From Polyporus tsugae (lineage: Eukaryota; Basidiomycota; Agaricomycetes; Polyporales; Polyporaceae), in NCBI GenBank assembly GCA_024305745.1, contig JAHRBS010000011.1:124001-188000 (forward strand): a DNA stretch of 64,000 bases. Reading direction: 5' to 3'. The notes beneath the pieces were generated by a model. It did not search any database, was not told where the DNA came from, and was given only the letters and a program-made list of their open reading frames with translations. Below, piece after piece: positions 11,901 through 22,099 of this stretch. Numbering within the stretch: the stretch's first letter is position 1; every line of letters begins with the position of its first letter. The position numbers were made by a program, and so were the translations under genes.

Positions 11901-14392
11901 GCACCCTAATCACTGCATGGAGCACATAGAAGAAGCGCAGTCACACAACAAAAATAACAGATAATAGATGTCATTGCATTACTACTACATACAATGTGTA
12001 CTATCAATGTATAAACAAGACTAGAGAGGGAAGCAACAGCAGAGCGAGCTTCAGGAATGACAACCAACAAGAGTGGGGCATTGATGGAATGAGAGTGATG
12101 ATGGGAGAGGGGTGGTCACCAGCAGGGCATCACATGCATAAATGGATAGCGCAGAGTCAGTGAACCAGTAAACATATAACTCAGGAAATACACACCAAGC
12201 ATGCTCCCTCAGTTGCGACAGCCACACACCTCAGCGCGATGAACACCATCGGCATCGTGACCTGCAGCTAGGAAAGGTGAGAGACGCAGACACTAAATAC
12301 TGCAAGTTAGACTGACATTGAAAGAGTCGTGTTCACCACAAACAGTTGCATTGAAGAGAGGGCTAAGGGAGACGAGAAACGTACCTTCAGCGCATAATTC
12401 TGGCTGGTCCCAAGTGCGAAGGAGCAGCGCGTGCAGTGTGGGTCACCTTGCAGGTCGTGAAGGTAGATGAGTTGTAGGTAACATCGAGAGCACGGGGCTG
12501 TGCATCAGCATGTGGAGCCAGTTGCGAGGTGGAGCCAGTTGCAGCGCTGGGGCTTGGAGATGTTGAGGACGCCGGAAGTGTGCGAACGGTGAACGACAAG
12601 GGAGCTACGTTGTTGTGCGCATGAGAAAGAGTACTCGCGAGGACCAGGAGAGGACTCACAGTAAGTACGCTCATCGAGCAAGACGTCTGCGGTGACGGTA
12701 CTGAGGGGATATTGGCAGTGGGAGTAAAGAGAGTGGCGACGTGGCGACTTCACGGGCAGAGTGACGCCCAATCGGCAACCGCCGAAAGACACGTGGGTCC
12801 ACCAGCACACGCACAATTGGACTTGCCCCCTATGCTTGTCTGCGCACTCAGGCTCCTCGATGTTCCCTTGTTCTGTCAACACCTGCCCGACGAACCCCCT
12901 TCTATGTCCTATTGCTCCTGAAAGCCTCTGCCTTCGCTACTCGCTCTCTGCCCACTAGCATCCTCAGCCCACTAGCACCCTCAGCGTGCCCGTCTAGCTC
13001 CCAACACACAAGCCCAATGGCTCCTCGTTTGAATAGGGAAGATGGTCCACGGTACCATACTAGTAGGAGGGAGGAAGAGGATAAGTACATGGGGTAGTAT
13101 GGCCAGGGCAAGGGTGGAGAGGGCAACAAGAGCGAGGAGCGCAAGGAGGGCAAGGATTTTGTGAGGTCAGGTACGTGGTTTCTAAACGAGGGTGAGCCAG
13201 TGGCCTTGCCCTCTTTCTGGGTCCTTCTCAGCCTATCCAGCGGATTCCTTGATCCAACTCTCTGCCTGCCCCCACTTTCATGGCCATTGTACGACGTACT
13301 GTACTGTACGCCCTCCCATCGCAAATTCGACATTCAAGCGCCCCTTCCCCGCCATTACTCTTTATTTCTGATAGTCCACCCCCAAGCTGTACAGACTTGA
13401 GCCCATGACACACCTAGGATAAGGAAAAGGGGCTCGGAGACGTTGTATGCGAGGGCCTGAGGAGCGCGCTCTCGTCGTTCGCACTCATGCGCCACAACGC
13501 GCTTGATCCCTGCCGCGGAGGCATATACTGTACCAGCTGGTCCAGCTCTCATTGATCATCTCGCTATAGCACTATTTTGGACGACATGGCTGTATACATA
13601 GTATTTTAGTAGTAGTAATATATCTTTTCACTGCATTTCCACGATCCTGTGTTGCGGTCTGCAGAGATTGCTGGTGATGAGACTCGGAGATGCGCCCGCC
13701 GGTATTAGCATTACTACGGCTGCTCTGTCCTGCAATCAAATTAACTAATGGTAATGTTTGAGTATCTTTCACTAATGCAATAGTGTTACATGGATTAGCA
13801 GTAATTCAGTGTAAGCTAGCTACGATTATCCGCGCTAGCAGTAGTTGGCCAGGAGGGTTTTTCCTGATGTTGTCCATAGATCTCACCGCGTGTTTGAGTT
13901 GGTGTTCACCAGAGTGCAACAGCTACCTTCTGTGCACCAAGCGAGCTCTGCGGTCCATTTGGGATGCACTCAGAGATTATCCGTTGTGCACCACAATGGT
14001 TCAAGCAGTATCCGCGGTTTGACACTGTGCTCGTTCAGCTGAGCAAGGGTGACAGTTTTGAGAACATGGCAGTTGGGCGAGTACGTGCTTTTCTATCTTT
14101 TGTTTATGATATTGTTCGTTATGAGTGTGCATTGCTAGAGTGGTTTGAGACAGTTGGTGACCATCCTGATCTAGTGACTGGCATGTGGATTGTGAAGCCA
14201 GAAATGACTAATAATAGATGTGCTACAAGCCTTATATCCTTGGATTCAGTTGTTCGCTCTTGCCATCTTATTCCTGTTTATGGTGGTGATCATATACCTC
14301 ACAATTTTCATTTTTCTCAATCGCTTGATGCTTTCAAACAATACTATGTAAATCACTTTGCTGATTACCATGCCTTTGAATTACTATATTAA
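8978..14392 (+). pseudogene. Plavaka-family DNA transposase, broken and split
   Basis: It encoded the transposase of a Plavaka-type (CACTA-related) cut-and-paste element. The protein starts with a C2H2 finger (CDVCQRTF...H...H) at codons 5-26 and continues with family signatures such as FSDLMSANWSWKEA, MFVPTCLAADKMTVSVGTG, HELITPDPLHQLVKGTFKDH and, near the C-terminus, HLIPVYGGDHIP. Exons consistent in phase are 8978-9113, 9193-9707, 9760-9961, 10014-10242, 10291-10420, 10478-10656, 10713-10809, 10863-11320, 11382-11505 and 11563 onward, with the C-terminal part at about 13871-14392. Lesions are TAG at 10777-10779 where the family has Trp, a frameshift near 10978-10985, TGA at 11634-11636, a 2.2-kb insertion at 11704-13869, and frame disorder just after it. 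It cannot make an active enzyme. Confidence 0.85.
11704..13869. mobile_element. 2.2-kb TIR element inserted in the Plavaka gene
   Basis: The ends are 25-bp terminal inverted repeats beginning CATCAGGAAAAACCCTCCT and differing at one position. The insertion separates the coding sequence of the transposase, whose C-terminal part resumes just to the right. Subterminal copies of TAGCAGTAATT-like words occur at both ends. The interior has no recognisable protein, so this is a non-autonomous DNA transposon. A clear target duplication is not visible; AT on both sides of a slightly shorter terminus is possible. The superfamily is undetermined. Confidence 0.7.
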
Positions 14393-14538
14393 TACAATGC
14401 CCATTTTGCTGAGCTTCATCCAAGTTGCCATTTATCTGTATCTTCTTTAGAGCTTTGCAACCTCTGCCACCTCTGCAGACATCTGCAACCTCTGTGGACC
14501 TTTGTGAATTTTTACAGAGGTTACAGAGCCTACAGAGA

Positions 14539-14990
14539 TTAGGGGGATCTACTGATCAGTGGCTCATCGACTCTGGTGCATCTCTGCACTTCATGTTCGA
14601 TCTCAATGACTTTGTTGAGTTCACACCCATGGACAATAGTCCAAACGTGTTGAAAGTTGCAACGGCGAATGGAGAAGCCTACATTAAAGGCATCGGGACT
14701 GTAATACTCAACACGTACAATGGCGTTGAGCACACCACAACTCGTGTTGTGCCTGTGTACTACATCTCTGACCTCAATACACATCTGCTCTCGCTTGGAG
14801 AATTCCTGCAAGATGGACTAAGTGTGCGCAGTACCTCGCATGAGCTATCTATCGCCCTGGAGACGCTGGCTCGCACGAAAATGTGATTCCGTATCATTTT
14901 GAAAACTATAATAATCCCACAGGAGCCATTCAGGCTTGTTATAGCGCCGGTCGGGACCAGGTCCGAGATCTTCGGAAGTGTCGCCTTTCA
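14539..14990 (+). pseudogene. Ty1/copia polyprotein fragment (protease region)
   Basis: The translation contains the copia protease motif WLIDSGASLHF followed by NVLKVATANGEAYIKGIGTV-type sequence and a stretch resembling the start of the GAG-pre-integrase region (PVYYISDLNTHLLSLGEF). In an intact element this aspartic protease would cut the Gag-Pol polyprotein inside virus-like particles. Only about 115 codons remain in one frame. After about 14865 the homology appears to continue in another frame (HENVIPYHFENYNN) up to about 14925. No LTR, reverse transcriptase or integrase is found nearby. This is a short relic of an old insertion next to the Plavaka gene. Confidence 0.7.
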
Positions 14991-15087
14991 ACTAGACTAG
15001 TTGCGCTCATCGCCGCCGCCGATGAGCGCAAGCTGTTCTGAACAGCGGTGGGGAAGGCGGGCAGTGGGCGCGGTCACTTCGCGAAGC

Positions 15088-15095
15088 ACGCGCAC
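15088..15095. repeat. Left 8-bp target duplication of the hAT element
   Basis: ACGCGCAC directly precedes the TAGGG terminus and is repeated exactly at 19640-19647 after the other terminus. Eight bases is the diagnostic duplication length for hAT elements. Confidence 0.9.
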
Positions 15096-18000
15096 TAGGG
15101 CTCCGCATCGAGCGGATTACGGGACGACCGTAAATATTCCGGAGGAAATACGTGGCGCGCAGCATCCTGCCGGCGTCTTCGCTTAGATTAGGGGACGATT
15201 ACGGATACAGTACGAATACGAGCCGTAATTACGGATACGGGTACGGACGGTCGGGCGTATCTACATAACTAATACACGGTATTGTCGGAGGGCGGCCTTT
15301 AGTGACTCTCGCGAGAGTAGCAGCTTCTGTTTCAAAAGCATGAGGCTCCTGATGGTGTCTGGCTTCAAGCTTGCACGCCGCAATGAGATTGTGTCTCGTC
15401 CTGAGGAGAAGACTCGCTCGACTGCCACCACACACCCTATTTAGTAGTTATATCTCAGTCAGCTCAGAATGAGATCGAAGTGCTGCCGCATCAATTACCT
15501 GGGATTGTGAAGATGTCCCTAGCCAGGCGGGACAGGTTGGGAAAGCGATCTTGATTTGTTTGCCACCATTTGAGAGGATCCACCTTGAGGCGGATCGCGT
15601 CGTCTGGGTTCAGAAGAAAATAATGGGCAAGTTCGTCGTTCGGATCCATGGAGGCAGTGCTGGTGCTGTACCGCGCAGCAACGTCAAAGCGTCTCTTCAC
15701 AGGCAGAGATGATGCGGCGACGGCGGGAGTCGCCTCGGAGCGTGGTGGTGTCTTCGGGATGTAGTTTGTCCGATAATGGGCCTCCAACTGATCTCTGCAC
15801 TGCCGGAGATGTTGGATCTCACTGTCAGCTTCGTCGTCTTGAGAGAAGTCGCGCATCAGACCCTGCATGGAGATACGGGGGTCGAGAACTAGCAGAAGAA
15901 AGTCATTTTCCCGATTACCAGGCAAACTTGATTAGAATGGCAACTTACGTGAAGCCCAGATGTAGTACGGAGAGGCATCCGTGAGATAGTAATAGTCGCT
16001 AAGCTTCCGGTGTGCATTCAGTAATCCTTGCTTCAATACCGGTGGGGCCGAGAGCGGAAGATCTCGGTATGCGTTCCGGATATCGTCCTGCAGATCACGG
16101 AAGACGGAGAGCACGGAGGAGAGTGTCAGACCCTTAGTCATCAACATCAGGGTCGTGGCTTCACGAAAGGAGTCTAGCCACATCTCGACACACGCGATAG
16201 CATCCCATTCAGCGTTGCTGACTTGCTCAAGCTTCGCGTCCTTTGGGGCTATCCCGACAAACATTCGAATGGCCTTGATGTACTCGAGTGCGCGTTCTGG
16301 ATGTACAAATGTCAGAAGGTTTGACCTCACTGGTAGGGTTGAGATATATACTAGTACTCACTGAGCATCTGATGTGTTGATGACCAGCGAGTCTTCACGT
16401 CGAGGATAAGCAACTTAGCGGCTTCTGGCTTGTCCTGAACAGGGATGGTATCATCCATATTAGCTCGTGCATGCGATTCTGAGCCCTCCGCCATTGGTTC
16501 TGCACTGCCGCTGTCCTCCGCCGCAGCCATGTGAACACAACGTAGCCATGTCTGGCGCCGTTGTGGACTTGATCGGACGGCACGGATGATTTTGCGAAGC
16601 TACAAGCCTGGTGCGTCAGTATTCGAAACAGGACTACATTAGAGATGCGGCGTACCTTCTCGATCGCTTTGCCAACCATTTCATAAGCGATCGACGGCGG
16701 CGCTGCGATGTTGGCTGTTGCAGGGCTACCTGGACGATCAGCGGAGGTTTCCTCGTGCCCCGCGATAGTAGAGGAAGTCGAGTGGCTCCTTGTTTCATCG
16801 CTATGAGTAGCAACAAAATTGTTGTAGTCCTCTGAGTGTGGCGCAGTGATACATTCTTGACAGTTCTGAGTGTCAACTTGTGCAGGGACCGCGCCGATTG
16901 ATTCAAGGAGCTGCAACACAGGCATAAGTACGTGATATTGGTATTTATACCTCAATGTTGACGTACCTGAAGAGCGGCCAGATGAACTGTATGAGGAACG
17001 CACCGCATGCGAGCAACCTTGGCAGAGAACGGGATTGCCACGGGCTTGTGTGTGCGACAGCGATGCTCCAGTGCATCCATCATGGTGTCATTGTTGCTCG
17101 TGTTGTCGCTATTTATGGCCATAATCTGCAGACAGACAAACATCGACATCAATACAGAACAATGGGTCGATGGCAATGAACTTACTTGACCCTTGAGGTC
17201 GTACAGCTCGAGGGTGTCCCAAACCGCGGTGGCGAGGTTCTCCCCTGAGTGGTCGCCAACAAGCTCCCGGAAGTCGATGAGTAATTCTTCTATTGATACC
17301 AAAATCAGATCAACAAGTGTCACAAGATACAGAATGTGCGACATACCAAGCTGCCAGTCCTCAGTGACGTAGTGCATGACAACCGCAAGGAAAGCGAAGC
17401 CATTGCTGGACGTCCATGCATCGATGGATAGGCTGACCATGCCCTGGATATTCTATACGGTCCACATTGTTAGCTCCGTAGTGGGCGAGAGACAAGCCGC
17501 CGCAGATACTCACCCGGATCATCGCTTTGGTCTCATCTATGGACGTCTTGCTGAGGTCCATAACGCGCCGCTTGATCGTATCAGCTGATGGGAACTCAAG
17601 GGGAGTTTGACCGCGCACGTATTGCAGCACGCGCTGCAACTCAGGTCGTTCGATTTCCTGGAATGGCTGATCGCACGCCGCAATCCATTCGCTGAGATGT
17701 AGTTCAAAGACGTCCTGATCGAATGTTCCCTGTACCAAAACCAGTCAATATCTGGCATAAGATTACGCTCGCCGCAAAACAAACGTACGCAGTCGAGGTA
17801 GCTTATGATCTCCTCGCCCTTTTGCTGCAAGCCTTCAAAGTATGCTTGGACAGCGGTGTCGTCAGCTGCCAGCTCACCGCGAGCTATGCGTAGCTCCTGC
17901 ACCGTGAGTTTCGGCTCGGGTTGGCGCTTTCGTACCTCCTCGTACATCTGGTACAGATCTGACCAATGGTGCTCGAGATACTTGACAAGGCCTGATACAA

Positions 18001-19639
18001 ATGTGCCAGTGGGTCAGGACATCACAACAATGATGGATGAAGCAGAAATATAACTACCGTTTACGCTGCCATTACCCTTCTTGGTGAGGGTTACGATCTT
18101 TGGTCGTTCGCCGGGCTTGACGTGACGGCATTGGTAGTGCCGATCCCCTGGCTGTGGATGGCGGCGTGCAGGGTTGTCGTCAACTGCAAACCAAAACTCG
18201 TAGATGAAGTTCTTTGTGCTCTTCTACGGTGGTGCAATCATTAGAAGCATAATCTAGAACAGAGAGGAGCACGTACTCGATCGGGTGTCTGGCCATCTCC
18301 TTTCGACGACTCGGAAGCTGTCCGCGAGATACTGGGAGCAGGCGTCGAAGTGGAAGATGGTGCGGGGATACTACTAAGGGGGTCCACGTTCTCGATATCC
18401 ACGTGCTTGCGCCTCACACGGCGGCCTGTAACCGCCTCCTTGATCGCCGCACAACTCTTGGTGTGGGTTGAACGCTTTGTGGTTGTGCGCCCCCGCTTTT
18501 TTCCCTTCCTTCCAGGGGGATCCGGTTGTGTTTTGCGCGGCAGGATGTCCGCAAGCTAGACACATATGAGACGACGCCAGTGAAAGATGATAATAGCAGA
18601 CTCACCTCGCTATGCAATCCCTGAGCTGCCTCGGTGTCCGATACTCCTAAGTTGCTGGCCTCGGGCTCGGGCTCAGACTCGGTGGACGCGTCCGTATCAT
18701 ACTCTTCATCCTCCTCGTCTGTCTCCTCGATGGGAAGGGTGGCGTAACGATTCCCGGTAGGGACACCATTGATGCGAGGCGAGTCCTCGAGTCGTCTGCG
18801 CTTCACTGACGGGGTCTCCGGAGGGTACTCGAACGGAGCACCGGCACCGTTTCCACCGGGATGTTGTGCTGAACCTACTAAAAACATCAGCAGTTCAAGC
18901 AAATGTATGAGACAATATACAACATACCTGATGAAAACTGAGCTGGTGCAAAAGCCGGTGCAAATGCACCGGTTAGGTGGGCGCCGTGGAGAGCATCCAT
19001 AGTGGCAGCGTTTCATGGGAGAGACAAATGTGACCTGAAGAACTTAAGCAATATCGTACAGGTCCATTCGAGCTCAATCCGCCACTAGGCAAACATCCAT
19101 TGCCATCATAAACTGACAACCTCCGTCAGTGGCGGCACGGAGAGCTCATTTCACCGTGGTGCACCAATGGATATGCGGCCGGCTCGATCCTCTTACGCGT
19201 GCAACAACTGTGGCCACTATCAGCCCCTAACATATAAGGAAAAGGCTCCAAACTAAGTGGGCACTGCTCCCACTAAAACCAGGGGCAAGATGGCGAAGAA
19301 AATGAGAATGAAACGAAGACTCGCCGTAGTTGGAATTGTGCGGTGTGCCCGGCCAAACCTCTCGAAAGTCCAACACCTGACTCCGGTCTTGAGGATTTGG
19401 CACGCAGATAGGTAGAAAGGGCAGAATTGAATGGGATAGATTGGTAGACGCGACAGCATGGCGTTCAGTAGATTACGGCGTCATGACGGTATGACGGGCG
19501 GATGGATGACGGGACCGATACGATTACGCGCCATGCGTACGGGGCGCTTACGGACCTGTGGGAACCGGTTATTACGTGGCGGCCGTAATCGGTTTATTCC
19601 GCCTTTCCGCCGTAATTTACGGTACGGTGCGGAGCCCTA
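15096..19639 (-). mobile_element. Complete hAT transposon, 4,544 bp
   Basis: Both termini carry TAGGGCTCCGCA as an inverted repeat (15096-15107 and the complement of 19628-19639), flanked by the exact 8-bp duplication ACGCGCAC. The subterminal 150 bp at each end contain many TTACGG/CCGTAA words, as expected of transposase binding sites. The only gene inside is the minus-strand transposase, whose coding sequence can be assembled without a stop or frameshift. Termini, target duplication and gene are all intact, so this is a candidate autonomous element. Confidence 0.9.
15261..19000 (-). CDS. hAT-family transposase, 14 exons, 993 aa, intact
   Basis: It should excise and reinsert the surrounding hAT element in the nucleus. 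Exons on the minus strand are 19000-18928, 18874-18606, 18555-18277, 18223-18058, 17991-17789, 17729-17514, 17452-17347, 17289-17186, 17125-16967, 16910-16656, 16599-16362, 16296-15949, 15888-15499 and 15436-15261. All introns are GT-AG and the phases agree. The N-terminus is acidic and disordered, then very basic. A BED-finger-like region spans about aa 208-290. The RNase H-like core shows SIDAWTSSN with Asp413 and SDNTSNN with Asp479, and LRKIIRAVRSSPQ follows. The C-terminal hAT dimerisation region has DPLKWW and RFPNLSRLARDIF, then VAVERVFSSGRD. The start is the first ATG in frame, with no alternative upstream. Confidence 0.9.
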
Positions 19640-19647
19640 ACGCGCAC
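19640..19647. repeat. Right 8-bp target duplication of the hAT element
   Basis: ACGCGCAC follows the terminus GGAGCCCTA and is identical to 15088-15095. Confidence 0.9.
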
Positions 19648-22099
19648 TGGGAACCCAGCTCGCTTCCGGGCGCTTCAACTCCAGACGGTCGAAGCATGGG
19701 AGAAAGTACCCTCGCGCGCTGTCCGGCACAGCGATGACGCTTTGACTGACAGCGTCGGAGTCAGATGCCTAGGCAACATTCGGAAATCTCGGGCAGCGAC
19801 TGGCGCTACAGGCACGGGTTGTTGAGGCATTCGCGGGCACATTCTTTCTGCTTCTGGTCGCCCCGCAGTAGGAGTTTTCGGGCACTCGTACAGCGGTTGT
19901 ACATGTACTTTTCGTAGCCCGACACCACTAATAGAGCACACGTACAGTACATAGACTACATGCCCAAGTCTCCAGTCCTACAGCTCGTAGCAGGGCTCTT
20001 CGAAACCAAAACACGCCGCCAGCAACCCAAAACGCACCTCACCTTGTTCTACACGATATCCAGATTCCACCGTCACCACCCCTGGCCACGTCCTACCGTG
20101 CCACGCCGATCCACTGCCTCGCAAAGTCGCTGGAGTCGCCGAGGGGCCAGAATGACCACATAGTTCATCCTCATCTCCGCGGTCCGCTGGACGGCGTCGC
20201 TGGCACCTGCCCTAGGCGAGCCACCAGATCGTAAAGGGTGCATCAGCTGTCCTGGCTGTCCAGGCGGTGGGTACATGGGCGTCGTTGCGGGTTTGGACGT
20301 GCGCTTGTTTCCGTTCCGTGAACACGACAATTGTTCATCCTGTGGGAGACGTCAGTCATCCCGTCGATCGCAACATTGAAGCTGTTCATCCTTTGCCCCA
20401 GAGACTCAGAGATGTGCTGATGCTCTTGGCGCCGCCTCGTTGTGGCTGGGTTTGGAGCGCGAGACACATTCCGGAGTCAAGACAGGGAGCTACATCGCGC
20501 TGAGCCAGGCCGATGATACGCTGCTCGGGCGCGAAGCGTTCGATGGCTGGGCCGTCACTCGACAAAAAACTGTTGCACCATTTGCATCTGTACGTTCATG
20601 GAGGTCAGCACCACGATGCACCACTCCGGCAACGAAGAAAAGAACTCACCTTCTCCTCGGGCCATGCCGAGGTCCTGCTTGACCTTCGCAAGACTTGAAG
20701 AGGAAATCCGGAGCGTCCGAGGTGAGCATCTCCTGGGTCATCGATATTCCAGCCATCCCCGGCACCCCTAATGCTGGTGAGTTCGCCGTCGATGGACTCT
20801 TCTGCACCGCGAGCGACTCCGGACCGCTCGCAGATCGACCAACGAGTGTCTCATGGGGAGGTATCTGGTCAACGCCCAAGGACGATTGAGCCTATGATCT
20901 GCATCAGCGGTTCTGCTCAACAACGGCCATCAGGGTACGTGGCAAACAAACCAGAGACGTCATTCCGTTGGGGCCCATTGCCAGGAAAGGTGACTGCGCT
21001 CGGTGCGCCATTCGCAGGGGCCAGTGAGCGACGCCATTTGGCTGAGGTCTAGCTGAGGTTGCGGCCGCACGCCGTTGCCAGCGAAGCATCCTGCTGGTGG
21101 CTGTCCTGGTCGTGCTGGTCGTGACTGTTGGCGTGTCTGCACTGCAGCGTGCAACTGTGCTAGGTGCTGCCACGTAATCGAAACATAAGTGCTCGTCCTC
21201 GCGAGAACAGTGCCAAACCCTACACGACAAAGCCAATTCAACATGACATCCTGCGGAACCTCACCATGCTGTTCGTTGTGAACAACACCCAGCACACTTT
21301 TCCACCCACAGACGGCCTCCCATCAGGCTAGAGCCCACACGGGGATGATAGCTCACCGAAGATCGCAGGTGTGGATAGACACTAGCCGACATGTTGTCTC
21401 CGTCCGATTGCATCGCGGGCTGATCGACGGGCGTGACGTTGTGGGGATGGGGATTGTTGCCAGGAGCCTGTGGGTCGCGGCAAAGGTGTGAGTACTATTG
21501 GATCTGGGATGTCCGTCTGATGAGTAAGACATGTGGAAGAGTGTGGCATATGCCATACCTTGCGCAGCAGCAATATGAAGGAAGGCAGAGAAAGGACAGG
21601 GTGGACGAATAGAAGAGCAAAGGCAGTGGGTAGAGCTGGGCGGGACAGGCTCTAGGTCGTGTTGTTGGTTGTCGGGCAAGCAGGCGAGGTCGTTTCGGTG
21701 TCCAAGGGTGTCGAAGGCGGTGACGGTGGGAACGAGGTGAAGGTGTCTTGTCAAAAGCGTGTCGGGCAAGGGAAAACCTGGCTGCGCTGAGCGCCACGAG
21801 GCAGCCCACACGCGATGAGACTAGTCACGGCGTTATCATGGCTTCCTAATTGCGTGAACTGCCTCCGTGGCCAGGACTTCCCGCCGTGGTGGGATATCGA
21901 TCTGCGGACCTGGTTGGGCCGAGTCCGCGGGATGAGAGGACGGGAGGGCCAGCCGGATGGCCCGTGCGACTTGGCAAGACATAGTCTCCGTACGCGCGCG
22001 AGCAGCTCTGAGTCAACGGCGCGAGGCACTTCGCGCCACATTCGGCCCCACACTTAGTAAGCATCTGTTCAAGTTTGGCTCAACGCGAGCGACGGCGTT
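19648..22099. other. Uncertain Gln/Pro-rich coding-like pieces, minus strand
   Basis: Between about 20240 and 21300 the minus strand has several short open frames with protein-like composition, rich in Gln, Pro, Ser and Thr. One includes TWQHLAQLHAAVQ and a run containing PGQPPAG; another reads SSSLAKVKQDLGMARGEG, a possible coiled coil followed by a plausible GTGAG donor. They could be exons of one fungus-specific gene, perhaps starting near 21.56 kb. However, I cannot join them in a consistent phase, and no domain is recognised. The rest of the interval holds nothing I can support. Confidence 0.25.

Noticed and set aside
21353..22064. Overlapping minus-strand frames before the JmjC gene
   Set aside because: No motif, and translations in different frames are equally plausible; probably promoter and intergenic DNA.
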